DNA from: Martensiomyces pterosporus
Lineage: Eukaryota; Kickxellomycota; Kickxellomycetes; Kickxellales; Kickxellaceae
NCBI GenBank assembly: GCA_025201845.1
Contig: MU604048.1
Location: forward strand, 7,157-48,344
Direction: 5' to 3'
DNA length: 41,188 bases
Part shown: positions 1 through 10,300 of the stretch, in pieces
Numbering within the stretch: position 1 is the stretch's first letter
Layout: the number at the start of each line of letters is the position of its first letter
Position numbers and translations under genes: made by a program
The notes under the pieces: model-generated
What the model saw: only the letters and a program-made list of their open reading frames with translations
Told to the model about the DNA's origin: nothing
Database searches by the model: none

Positions 1-1329
1 TCCCAATGCAAGCATGACGACGCCAATGATGTGCTCGTACCACGGGATTCTCCTGAAGCCATAGAGCTTCCAGTAGAACAGGATGGGCTCGATCAGGAAG
101 ACGCAGCCAGTCGACAGCGCACCCACCAGAGTCATGACCTGCGAGAAGTAAGGAATGGCCATCGAGACACCCATCAGGGCAACAAGCAAAAGGGTGCGCA
201 GAATGGTGCGGGTGACCCTCTCCTTGACGCGGCTCATGTACTGCGGCATGATCTTGAGCGACTTTTCCATCTCCATGGCCAGCGAGGTCATCAGAACGGG
301 CACCGCAATGATGACGTGGATAACGATCAGGATCTGAGCAGCAACGCTGGTGGCTCCACGTGGCAGGTTGCCGAGCATAGGAGACACAGTGTGCTGGCCA
401 TAGGCATGGTATCCGGCGGCGCCACACAGCATGTAGAATGCAGTGATGACGACCATGGCACACAGAGAGACGTAGGGCCAGTGGCGAGGGGAGCGCATGC
501 TGCCCTCGATGTAGGGGTAGATGGCGTTGCCAGCGAACGCGAACGAAAAGGTGGCCAGAGCAGTGGGGATTCCTGCCCAGTGGACGAACACATGGGTGAT
601 CTCAGTGCCAGAAAGGACGGCGTGCGGGTTGTCGTCAGGGATTGGGCCATGAGACAAATACGGCTTGGAGAAGGAGATGACGACGGCGATGAGAACCACC
701 ACGACGCTGGAGAGGAAACCGAACATGCTGATGATGGCGGTCTCGGCCATCTGCTTCAGGATGATGTAGGGTATCCACATGACAAACGTGCACACGAACA
801 TCCAGAACTTCTCGCTCAGATTGACACCAGTCAGGACCAGAAGAGTGTGGATGGTGCTACCAGCCAGGATGATGTACAGACATGTAGAGCCGAAGCAGAA
901 GAGCATGTGGAAGAAGTAGGCAAAGTACCGGCCGGGCCTGCCAAAGCTTTCCTGACCAATGTCAACAAAGCCCAGAAGGCGCTTTCCAGGGACTGCGTGG
1001 AGACAGCGGATGGTGATGATGGCACTGAAAACGGCAATGGCACCACAAACACCCATGATGACCAGACCAAACCATCCACCCTTGTACAGGACGTAGGGGA
1101 GCTGGAGGGAGCCCGAGCCCAGAACCATGCCGACCATGTTGAAGAAGGCGCCGACAGAGGAGCTGGTCCGGTTGATGTTGTCGAACTCTGCAGGGTCAGC
1201 AGGCGGCGATCCGCTCTTGATGGAGCCTGTGTCGAGCTCTTGCTTCTCGTATCTGGGTGGATCCATGCCGGCGGCCGTGTCTATTGTTGCAGCCTGGCTG
1301 CTGGCAGATGGCAGCTTATTGGCGTCCAT
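1..1329 (-). CDS. AVT-like amino-acid transporter (AAAP family), 3' end beyond window
   Basis: Reading from the ATG at 1327-1329, the minus strand stays open for 443 codons to the window edge, so the C-terminus is missing. After a soluble N-terminal tail of about 55 residues comes a long series of hydrophobic helices. The first membrane segment carries the signature NMVGMVLGSGSLQLPYV, typical of the amino acid/auxin permease (AAAP, Pfam Aa_trans) family and close to fungal vacuolar transporters of the AVT type. Such proteins move neutral amino acids across the vacuolar membrane, coupled to protons. The later FAFAGNAIYPYIEGSMRSP segment is also typical of the family. I see no intron. Substrate and direction of transport cannot be read from the sequence. 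A TATA-like box lies about 112 bp upstream of the start. The plus-strand open frame across the same region is a shadow. Confidence 0.9.
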   Translation of the reverse strand, partial: MDANKLPSASSQAATIDTAAGMDPPRYEKQELDTGSIKSGSPPADPAEFDNINRTSSSVGAFFNMVGMVLGSGSLQLPYVLYKGGWFGLVIMGVCGAIAVFSAIITIRCLHAVPGKRLLGFVDIGQESFGRPGRYFAYFFHMLFCFGSTCLYIILAGSTIHTLLVLTGVNLSEKFWMFVCTFVMWIPYIILKQMAETAIISMFGFLSSVVVVLIAVVISFSKPYLSHGPIPDDNPHAVLSGTEITHVFVHWAGIPTALATFSFAFAGNAIYPYIEGSMRSPRHWPYVSLCAMVVITAFYMLCGAAGYHAYGQHTVSPMLGNLPRGATSVAAQILIVIHVIIAVPVLMTSLAMEMEKSLKIMPQYMSRVKERVTRTILRTLLLVALMGVSMAIPYFSQVMTLVGALSTGCVFLIEPILFYWKLYGFRRIPWYEHIIGVVMLALG

Positions 1330-1440
1330 TTGGGTATTGGGATGTGGTATGCAAAAAAATAAAGGTAAATGGGTGGAGAAATATGGAGTAGCTGGCTTTG
1401 CGACATGTTCAGTCTGATGAGGCCCGCTGGAGCCCAAGGA

Positions 1441-1450
1441 TATTTATATA
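1441..1450 (-). promoter_or_regulatory. TATA-like box of the AVT-like gene
   Basis: The minus strand reads TATATAAATA here, 112-121 bp upstream of the transporter ATG at 1329, a plausible core-promoter distance. No experimental support. Confidence 0.35.
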
Positions 1451-2624
1451 TTTGCCAGTTCAGCTCAGGCACAGCCAGGCTGGTACGGCTAATTAGTGCA
1501 AAATGCTAGAGGTGTGGACGGGTGCACTCTGTGTATCAATAGTCTGCAGTGCGCACCTCGCTCAGCTACCCGACATTCCCTTTATTCTGTGCTTTTCAGG
1601 CGCAAAAGCTAAATGACTAATCGAGGGTACTTTTTTAACCTCCAATGTCCCCAACAGCAGTGGCCGAGAGCCCCATATCGCAAGCCGGAGAGCAGCTCTT
1701 TTTTAGAACATACGTTTTGGGAGCATGGTGCGGTGGTTTGTGTGGGGTAGTGTGCCAGTAGAAACTCGTCAGATCAAAATTGCGTTATTAGTGCAACCCA
1801 CCCCGAGTGCAGAGGTGTGATTTTTCCTTCCATATTAAGGGCTGTGTTGTCCTGGCGGTAGGCAATGTCTGCAGCCATAGCTCCTCTGCAGCACCAAGCG
1901 CAGTGTTGGGAGGATGCGAGGTCTACTAGAATTCTAAAAATCGAGCTTGCGTTGGGCGGCAGGTGCTCATTGTGGCGAATCTTCATTCCAAAATTTCCAA
2001 ATACAGGGAAAGCTGGGATCAGACAGAAAAAAACCCCGAAATGCGGATGAGCGTGCTACTCAGCATTCATAGTACCAATCAGCCAAGAGACATCAACTCC
2101 AGCAGCTGATCAATTATAGCACCTTTGCAGCACAAGCTGTTGAAACGATCATTCGTTGTGTCTTGCGCACAGCACAGGCGGCATTCCTGGGCTTGATGTA
2201 ATGGATTCTTCAAGCAGTTGGTGACTATTGAACCTGCTGAGATGGAGATGAAAACTGTCCTGAAGAAAACTAGGGAAAGCCAGACAATGGCCGGCCTTAA
2301 ATAGTAGAAGAGAGGTAAAGGATGAGGGAATGATTAGTAAACAGAGAGACTTTGCTGCATATGGGTGATGGAGAAAGGTGGTGTCAGTGCATATGTTGGG
2401 AATAGGATCCGCAACACTTGAGCCCCGCAAGAATCAACGTGGTGCTCCTGCGAATATGATGCTCTGCCAGCGAGTGCAGACAGCTGCTCAGAGCAGCAGA
2501 AAGCACCTACCACTAGGGCGCTGGGTTAATAGGGATGCCGGGCGGATTCTCCTGGGTGTTTTTTTGTGGGATCAATACTGGTCGCATTCAAAAGAAAAGA
2601 ATTGCAAAATCGTTGGTTCTTGGG
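1451..2624. other. Intergenic, no gene seen
   Basis: About 1.2 kb between the transporter promoter and the 3' end of the short-chain dehydrogenase. Open frames here are at most about 117 codons. None resembles a known family, and no splice-joined product was evident. It probably holds the transporter's upstream regulatory DNA and the dehydrogenase 3' UTR. Confidence 0.5.
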
Positions 2625-3698
2625 TTACTTGGATTTCTCGTCAATCAGCTTCTCAGTGTACTCCCAGAGCTTGTCCTGCTCGGCGACATCCAGCGACTTG
2701 GGATGGGCGTCCATCTGCAGGCAGCGGCTGAAGAACAGCCCAGTCTCGCCCTCGACTTCAGGCGAGAGAGCCAGGTAAATGGATGTCAGCGCACCAGCCT
2801 GCACATCAAGCAGGAGCATGCTTTCAACCGCGTGCTGGATCGAACTGGTACCAACATGGCGGGTAAGGTTGGTGGCCACAGAGCCAGGATGGAGCGAGTT
2901 AACAGCAACCCCAGTGCCCTCGAGCTTGCGCGCCAGAGTGTTGGCAAACGTGATGTTGGCCAGCTTGGAGACAGCATAGTTGCCCGTCTTGTCGTATGCC
3001 TCCTCTTTCTCGATGCTCTCGTAGGCAATTTCCTGGGTAAACGACGCAGCCAGCGACGAAACCACGACCACGCGAGCACCCTGCTTAGCGGCCTTCAGGC
3101 TGTCAAGGAGCCCCATTGTCAGTGCAAAGTGGCCAACGTGGTTGGTACCAAACTGCATCTCAATGCCATCCTTCGTCTTCGCGTAGGGGCACATCATGAC
3201 GCCAGCATTGTCGACCAGAACGTCCAGCGGAGTGCCGCGCTTCTTGAACTCCTCAACAAACGCACCAACAGACTCCAGCGACGACAGGTCGAGCTTCATG
3301 ATCTCGAACCTGTCTTCCAGTCCAGTCTGCCTCACAAGAATCTCGAGCGCTTCCTTGCCGCTCTCCTCGCTTCTGCAAGCCAGGATGGTGTGGAATCCGG
3401 CACGGCCCAGCGCCTTGGCAGTTTCGAACCCGATGCCGCTGTTGGCGCCAGTGACGATGGCCACCTTGTCCTCGTTCTTGACCTCGGCGTCCTTGGACTT
3501 GTTGCGCGAGTCCAGGATAATGCGGTCGATGCGGCTGGAAGCGGAGGGCGTGGATCTGTCCAGCTTGCTCAGCAAACCGTAGCCTACATCGCTGGCCAGC
3601 TGGCCCAACGTGCCGATGGCGAAGAAGAGCTTGCTGTAGCCAAGAGTGCTGGTGAGAATGGAGGTTTGCAGCGAGTTTGCACCTGAAGCGAGACCCAT
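2625..3698 (-). CDS. Short-chain dehydrogenase/reductase (retinol dehydrogenase/WWOX-like)
   Basis: A single-exon gene of 357 residues. It has the classical SDR layout: a nucleotide-binding TGANSGIG at residues 83-90, a DNAGVM strand around 163-168, the structural Asn in TNHVGHF near 186, a catalytic Ser in VVSSLA near 214, and the catalytic YAVSK with Tyr241 and Lys245. The HPGSVATNL motif near 270-278 matches retinol-dehydrogenase/WWOX-like SDRs, which reduce or oxidise lipophilic carbonyls or alcohols with NAD(P)(H). About 75 residues precede the Rossmann fold. Residues 11-45 are fairly hydrophobic and may anchor the protein to ER or lipid droplets (inference). The start at 3698 is the first ATG of a continuous frame. 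The substrate is unknown. Confidence 0.92.
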   Translation of the reverse strand: MGLASGANSLQTSILTSTLGYSKLFFAIGTLGQLASDVGYGLLSKLDRSTPSASSRIDRIILDSRNKSKDAEVKNEDKVAIVTGANSGIGFETAKALGRAGFHTILACRSEESGKEALEILVRQTGLEDRFEIMKLDLSSLESVGAFVEEFKKRGTPLDVLVDNAGVMMCPYAKTKDGIEMQFGTNHVGHFALTMGLLDSLKAAKQGARVVVVSSLAASFTQEIAYESIEKEEAYDKTGNYAVSKLANITFANTLARKLEGTGVAVNSLHPGSVATNLTRHVGTSSIQHAVESMLLLDVQAGALTSIYLALSPEVEGETGLFFSRCLQMDAHPKSLDVAEQDKLWEYTEKLIDEKSK

Positions 3699-4272
3699 CT
3701 TGAAATTTCAGTTGCGTGTGGCAATTTGGTGTTATTGGTAAAGGAATAAGTAAATAAACGGGGCAGAGAGCAGTCGGAGAGAAAAAAAAAATTGGGAGGG
3801 GACGAAACGGGGCAAGGAGAATGCTCGGCTGTGGCCAAGGCTTATCGGTTGCGGTTCGCACCGAAATAGCACCACTGCTGGCCTCGACCAGTAATTTTCA
3901 TGTGCCGGCTCCGTTTTTTCCGCTTGCGCTGGGCATCGCTATCGCATCCATCGCCAGCATTGTAGCAGCAAAACGAGGAGGGCAAAGCCTGGTCCACAAT
4001 GAAGTAGACGCAGCAAGCACCTTTCTCCTCTTTTGAAACAAACAGGCAAGCCTGTGTCTGCTGTTGCTGTTGCTGCCAATGCACTGCCATGGTTGTTGGT
4101 CCGGAAACACTGGGCCACCACTTGTGTCCGAGTAATGTTGGATGTCGGAAATGGGCAGACAGGCCGCTATTAAGTAGAGAACTAGTAGAACAGGAGGGGC
4201 AGCAGCGCAGGGATGGTATAGTCTGAGACGAATTTGGGTGAGCTGAAAGGTGGGTGCGAGATGGACGTGTTT
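3699..4272. other. Intergenic, no gene seen
   Basis: 574 bp between the AP180 stop and the dehydrogenase start. It includes an A-run at 3782-3791 just upstream of the dehydrogenase. The short open frames look like chance. Confidence 0.5.
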
Positions 4273-6840
4273 CTATTTGAAAAAGTCAAAATCCGCAAAA
4301 TTGCCATTGTTAATAGAGTGCTGCAAGTTGCTCGCCGCTCCGCCGCCCACTTGCTGCTGCTGCTGCTGCTGCTGAGCGCCAACACCACTGGTGTTGTTGG
4401 CGAACGCATCAAACGGCGACGCCATGTTGCTGTTGTTGTTGGTCGCCGCTGCAAACACACCTCCATTTCCAGCCCCATTTCCGCTTGCAAACGGCGACGC
4501 CGCTGGCGCAGCCGATGCCATGTACATAGTCTGCCGCTGCGTGAAAGGGTTATACGACTGCTGTTGCTGCTGTTGCTGTTGTTGCTGCTGCTGAGGCTGC
4601 AGGCTCATCTGTGCCATCTGGCTAGCTATAAGCGCCTGCTGCATATTGCTATCTGCTTGTGTTGGATACATCGACTGGCGGAACGGGTTGTTCACCGACA
4701 CATCGCCAAACCCACCGCTATTGATTGCTGGCTGCTGTGTCTGGAACGGCGAGCTTGGGTTGACCGTGGCAAACGGCGAGCTGGACACACTGCTATTCAC
4801 CATCCCCGCTCCGCTGTTCGCTGCAATCCCCGGTGTGGCTCCCAGAGTAGCCGTCGAGAAGTTCGCAAACTGCTGCTGCGGCGTCATCGGACCCGCTCCC
4901 AGAGTCAGCTGCGACGTCGACTGCACGCCCGACAAGTTGCTATGCATTGTGGCAAATTGCGACGGCGTACCTGTCTCCTGTTGTTGCTGGGCACCAAACG
5001 GCGTGCTGCCAAACGGTGTATTGCCGAACGGTGTATTGCCAAGCCCAGTAGCCGCGAACGGGTTGCTGAGGGCCTGGAACATGGCGTCAAAGTCCGCTGC
5101 GCCTCCCGCTTGCTGAGCCGCCACGCCTTCAACACCATTACTACCAGCCACGCCGTTATTGCTGCTACCGGCGTCAATCTGGGTGCTGCCCGCAGCCACA
5201 GCCGCCGTCTCGTCGTCGATGCTGGAGAAAAAGTCAATAAAGTCCTTCTCAGCATTGGTGGCTGGCTTCTGCTTCGCTGAATCGTCGGCTGGTGCCAAAG
5301 CCGATTTCCCGGCTGACTTTGTCTGGCTGGTGGACTTGGCCTTCTGGCTACCGCCAGCGGTGGGGGCAGACCGCACAGTGCCCGACTGAGTAGCTGCGCC
5401 AGAGGACGCCTTTGAGGCTGTGGCCGCACTCGCAGTGGCAGCTTGTCCATCGCCCGCCAGTGCCAGCAGCTCCGGCTTGAGTTTGAGCCCATAGTCAGGC
5501 TTTGGCTTTGCAGCTGTGCCAGTCTTCTTTGACGACACCGATCCAGCGTTGTTCGCATTGGCACCAGCAGACGCGGGCGCCGGCGACTGTGGCTGTGGCT
5601 GTGGCTTCTTTGCAGACTTCTTCATCTCTCCAACGGTAGCCGACCTCTCGTCCGCCGGCATCTCCAAAAAGTCCTCGAGCGCCTTTGACAGCGACAGAGG
5701 GGCATGCGTGAGGTTGGGAATGGAGAACCCAAAGATGCTCTCAAACCGCCGCGCAATCTTCAGGTACTCATCCGCGCGATCGGTCAGCTTGACAAACCGC
5801 TTATACAGATCCAGCGACCGCCTCATATCGTCCTCGGGCACCTCAAAGTAGATCTTTAGCATTTTCATCACGCCCAGGTTCATCACCTGGAACAGCTTGA
5901 GCATGTCCCGCAAGCAGTACCGGAAAGCCGAGAACGTGGTTTCGTTGTCAAAGGTGTCAGAGTCAAATCGGTTCTTTAAAACCGAGTGCAGCTGCTTCTG
6001 CACCGTGGATACCTCGAGCAGGAGGAACTTCACATCCGAGGTGGCTTTGGCGTATATCTGCGACCCCGCCGGGTTCTTTTCCGACACGTGGTCGATGCGG
6101 ATCGCCTTGTACGCCAGCACCTTGTCGTTGAGGTACGAGGCGTATGTGCGCACGTTCTTGCTCTGCTCAAACGCCGACACGCCCTTTGTGCCGTGGCGGT
6201 CGCGGAACCGAGTCATGTCCAGGGCGTTGGGATGGTGGATGAGGTAGTCGTAGATCAGCGGGCCATTTCCCTCGTGCATCACGATGTGAACAACGATCAG
6301 AGCCTTGAATGAAATCTACAAACAGCAGCAGAAAGCAAATGCCCATTTCCACCTGTTTAGCTCCTGTGCTCCTCGGCGCATTGTTCACAGTGTGCCAGAA
6401 CCGCACGCACATGAGGGACAATGGCCCCGACTCGCATATTTTCGCCAGAGCAGGCAAGTTTGATATTCCCATGACACGCACTCTCTTTCGCCCAGGACGA
6501 AAGAATGTTACGTGGAAGAAAGCATGCCCAGCGAGACAACCCCCCCCCCTCACACACACAGCAGCTGCTGCTACGTACCACCCAGTTGGCCTCCGAAAAC
6601 CTGTCCTGAACGAGCATAAACAATTCCTCCATAGATGCGCCCGACCAAGTCATCTGAATGAGCGCTACGCCTCCCAAGAAAGCACACAGGACACGCGCAA
6701 TGGTTAGTCAAATGAGCATGCGCGCAGGCTGCAATCCATATTCAGCACGGCAGTTTAATTGGGAGGTACGTACTGTCGACATGTTTTTGCTTAGGATGCA
6801 CCGCATCCTTGCGGGTTGCCTTGAACACCGCCTTCTCCAT
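4273..6840 (-). CDS. AP180/CALM-type clathrin adaptor (ANTH domain), three exons
   Basis: Exons at 6840-6774, 6664-6579 and 6315-4273 join to 731 residues. Introns are 109 nt (GTACGT donor, CTAAC branch, phase 1) and 263 nt (GTACGT donor, phase 0). The short first exon supplies KATRKDAVHPKQKH, which fits the phosphoinositide-binding consensus (K/G)A(T/I)x6(P/L/V)KxK(H/Y) of ANTH domains. Exons 2-3 continue the helical ANTH fold with FKALIVVHIVMHEG. Downstream is a long disordered region: Ala/Ser/Lys-rich, then many NPF and related PF tripeptides near residues 460-690 that in this family bind EH-domain endocytic proteins. A polyglutamine run lies near 625-638, and the protein ends in DFDFFK. 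The protein should act at the plasma membrane, linking PI(4,5)P2 to clathrin and sorting SNARE cargo, like yeast Yap1801/Yap1802. The exon joins are my reading, supported by motif continuity. Confidence 0.92.
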
Positions 6841-7355
6841 GCTGCTGCTTACGGTCGCAAGAAGTGCTGGTATAATAAAGTCCCCTTTTGGCAGCCACCA
6901 ACCGCTGTCGCGCTGCTACAGGATAAATGCAAAAGGAAGGAAGAAAGGAAAGAAAGAAACAAGGAGAAAAACAGACTGGTGAGGAGGGAGCGAGATTGCT
7001 TTGCTTTGACGGCGCGTGTTTTTGGGCTTAAATTAGAAATTATAACAAGATAGAAGGAGAGGCAAGAAGCAGTAGGGCGGGAGCAAAGAGCAAGGAAAAA
7101 GAAAACAAACGTGCTGGCGCTGCTCCAGCCCAGCAAGCCCAGGAATCGCCCTTGTCGCACAAAGCCAAAGCATCCTCCGTTAGGAGACGCGCATCAGCCA
7201 GAAACGCAAGTCCGCACTCCCCCCCCCGGAGCCTAACAGGGGCAGCGTGCGCTTCCCGCGGAGCCCAGAGGAGCAAAGTGCGCTTGGCAGGTGGGTTTGT
7301 TCGTTGGTGCATTGACACTGAAAACTAAAGCAAGCCAAAATAAAAATAGCGCTTG
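6841..7355. other. Intergenic with purine-rich tract, no gene seen
   Basis: 515 bp between the AP180 start and the WDR44-like stop. Positions 6930-6970 are a purine-rich AAGG/GAAA run on the plus strand (polypyrimidine on the AP180 sense strand), a common fungal core-promoter feature. A C-run lies at 7221-7227. No gene recognised. Confidence 0.5.
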
Positions 7356-10300
7356 CTACATCGGCGGCATGTTCTTGACCCGCTTGCAGTTCTCGCACAC
7401 CGCCAGACTCGATCCCGCTCCCTGCTGCAAAGCACCCGCAGCCGTGGCGGGGGGCGACGCAACCGAGAACTCAATGAACCCCCTGTGCCCACAGTACTCG
7501 CACACATCCGCATCCTGCTCCTGGGTGGGCATTGGCAGCGCAGCTCTCCTGGCCACCCTGGGCGCCACAGCTGCCGGACTCACAGCAGCCGCTCTATCGC
7601 CCGCTATCGTGGCAGCCGAGGCGATGACAGGCCTGGGTGACATGCCCTCTGGCGTAGCCCCCAGTTTCGCAGGCAGCAGCGCGTCTACCGCATGCGGCAG
7701 GGCGCCAGACACAGATAAGGGCATTGCAGAGTGCCTGTGGCTCTGGGACTTCCTGCGTCCCAGCTTGCTCCAGAACGACACCCCCTTGCCGCCCTTCTGC
7801 TGCCCAGCGCCCGCATGCACATCGCTGCCATCCAGCGACTGTCGCCGCACCTCCTGCTCCGCGGCTGCCAATTCGTGCTCAATCGGCGGGTGGTAATGCG
7901 AGGCTCTGGGCGATGCCACGACCAAATCAGCCGCCGTGCTCTTGTCGCACGACATGACACGGCCCAGCGACCCAATGCTCTCCTTGGCCTTCAGCAGCGA
8001 GGACTTTGACCCGTGGCCATCCTGCGTGTATATGCGGTGCACGTTGATGTCCTTCCTGAACACCCTGATGTTGCCGCTCGTATCGGCCGACACAATGATA
8101 GCGGTCATGTCCTCGACCAGCCTCTCGTCCTCGCCGCCTTCTGCCGGCGGCAGACGACCGCCGTCTCCGGGTCCGCCGAATGTCGCGTTGGATGCAGCCG
8201 CAATGGCGTTCTCCACCTCGCCGTTCTTATTCGTGAACCGCATCTTGCGTCTCGACAGAATGGGGTCGTCGTGGGTGGCCAAGTACTGCAGCGTGCTGGC
8301 CGGCGCGAAGAGCGCCTGCGACACGGCGGCGTCGTGAGCGGGGAAGTACTCGTAGATGGACTTTTCCTCGACCTTGCCGTCCAGGCTCTCCCACTCGCCG
8401 TCGCCCTCTGTGACCATGCCGCCCACTGCGTGCTCGGTGGGCTTGTCGCTGCGGCGTCTGCCAAACAGCCCGCCCAAGATGTTTTTCTCCTGCTTCACTG
8501 ATCCGCTCTCAGCGGAGATGCTCTGCGGAGCAGTGCTCTTGTTGCCGTTGCCGCTGCCGCGGACCCGCCGTATGTGGTCGCTGTTCGGGTGCGTGGCCAC
8601 CGTCGCCGCGTTGTCCTGTGCCACCGACCACACGTAGACGTTGTGGTCCTCCGAGCCCGAGATGATATATCGGCCGTCGGAGCTAGGACGCGCAAAGGCC
8701 TGGCTCGAGGCATTGGCATGCCCCTTGTACTTGCGTTCGAGCTGGCGCGCCTGCGGGTGGAACATGCGCAGCCGCGAATCGTTGCTCGACACCAGGAGCT
8801 GGTAGCCCGCAGGGTCGGCGGGCTTGGGGGCCAGCCCCAATCTGCTGGCCAGCTGCGGCGACATCTCGCCGGTTGGCAAATACGAGAACCCCGTGATCTT
8901 GCTGCCCTTCGAGTTCCTGCCCCGCGACGACCTCGCGTGCATCCGTCCCTGAACCGTCAGTCCGTCGGTGGAGTAGAAAACGCACATGCCCCTGTACGTG
9001 CCGGCCACAATGTGGTCGCCCTTGGGGCCAGTGAATGCCACCGAGGTGACCATCTGGCCATCCGGCAGCTTGGTCCAGTGCTTCACCCCACGGGCCGGAA
9101 TGTCCCACAGCCTCAGCTTGCAGTCGAGGGAGCCAGAGATGAAAAGCCGGTCGTCGCGCGGATTAAACGCCACCGAGGCGACGATGTCGCGGTGCCTAAA
9201 CGTGCACAAGCACTCTGGTCTATGCGGGTGCCACAGGCGCACAGTGCGGTCCATCGACGCGGACAGCAAAAAGCCGTTCTTGGACCACGACAAGGAGAGC
9301 ACGTCCGCCGTGTGGCCCACGTACGAGCGGAACGGCACGGGCTCGAGGAGCTCATACGCATGCATTGGGTGCAGCTGGGCTGCGGCGACATCAGTGTTGA
9401 CCATGGAATTGGTTCTCGACGACGATCGCGATGCATTGTCATGATCGCCTGCAGATGATGCTGCGCTTGGATCGGGGAGGAGCGGCAGGGTGGGCAGCGT
9501 GCAGGCGCCGCTCAGAGCGTCGGGGGTGGTAAAGGGGTTGACACGGGTGCCCTGCAGCGGCTGGCCCACCGAGATGGACCGCCCGTGCTTGCCCTTGGCA
9601 ATGGGCGCCGAGTTCGCATAGGGCAGGAGGTCGGCGCTGTCCATGTACACTGTGGACGTCCTCTTGTGTGACGACATGGAGCGCTGCGAGGTGGGCGATT
9701 CGGCAGACTCGCTCTGCAGCAATCGGACGTCGCGATTGGCCGCCTTGCCGCGCTGCTGCCGCGTCGCTGAGGTGGGCGTCTCCACGCCAGCCGGGCTGTC
9801 GGGGTTCGCGGCAGCGGGCTGCTTCTTTTCGCGGTCCTGCTCGCGCGCAAACGCAGCGATGCGCCAGATCCGCACCACGCCGTCCTGGCCGCCAGCCGCC
9901 AGGTACTTGCCGCAGGTGCTGAACTCCATGGTCCAGATGGCATTGTTCTTTGCCGCGGACTTCTGCGCGTGAGCGCCGCTGGCGTTGGTGGCAGTCCTGC
10001 CCGAGTTGTGCGACTCCATGCTGGGTGCGATCGATGGCGCGCGGCTCTTCTGCAGGTTCTGGCTGGCCCTGCTTTTTAGCCCTGGCTGCTGCTGCTGCTG
10101 CTCCCATTCGGGACTCGACGTGGTGCGCATGGCAGCAGATTCGAGCATTCTTCGCCGAAGGCTGCTGTTATCCTGCGCCTGCGAGTCGGCCCCTGCAGTG
10201 GTCGAGGCGGGCGACAACGATGCGTTTCTGGTACGTTGGGGCGATAGCATGGGGCTCGATGTGGTGCTGTTTGTCTGCGACCGAGGCAGCTTCCCCATTT

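Noticed and set aside
31..1362. 443-codon plus-strand open frame
   Set aside because: Exactly antisense to the AVT-like transporter, very His/Asp/Gln-rich, with no family resemblance; a shadow caused by codon bias.
2535..3686. 383-codon plus-strand open frame
   Set aside because: Antisense to the short-chain dehydrogenase, whose motifs are complete on the other strand.
4234..5280. 348-codon plus-strand open frame with Leu runs
   Set aside because: Antisense to the AP180 tail; the Leu runs are the complement of the CAG/CAA glutamine codons.
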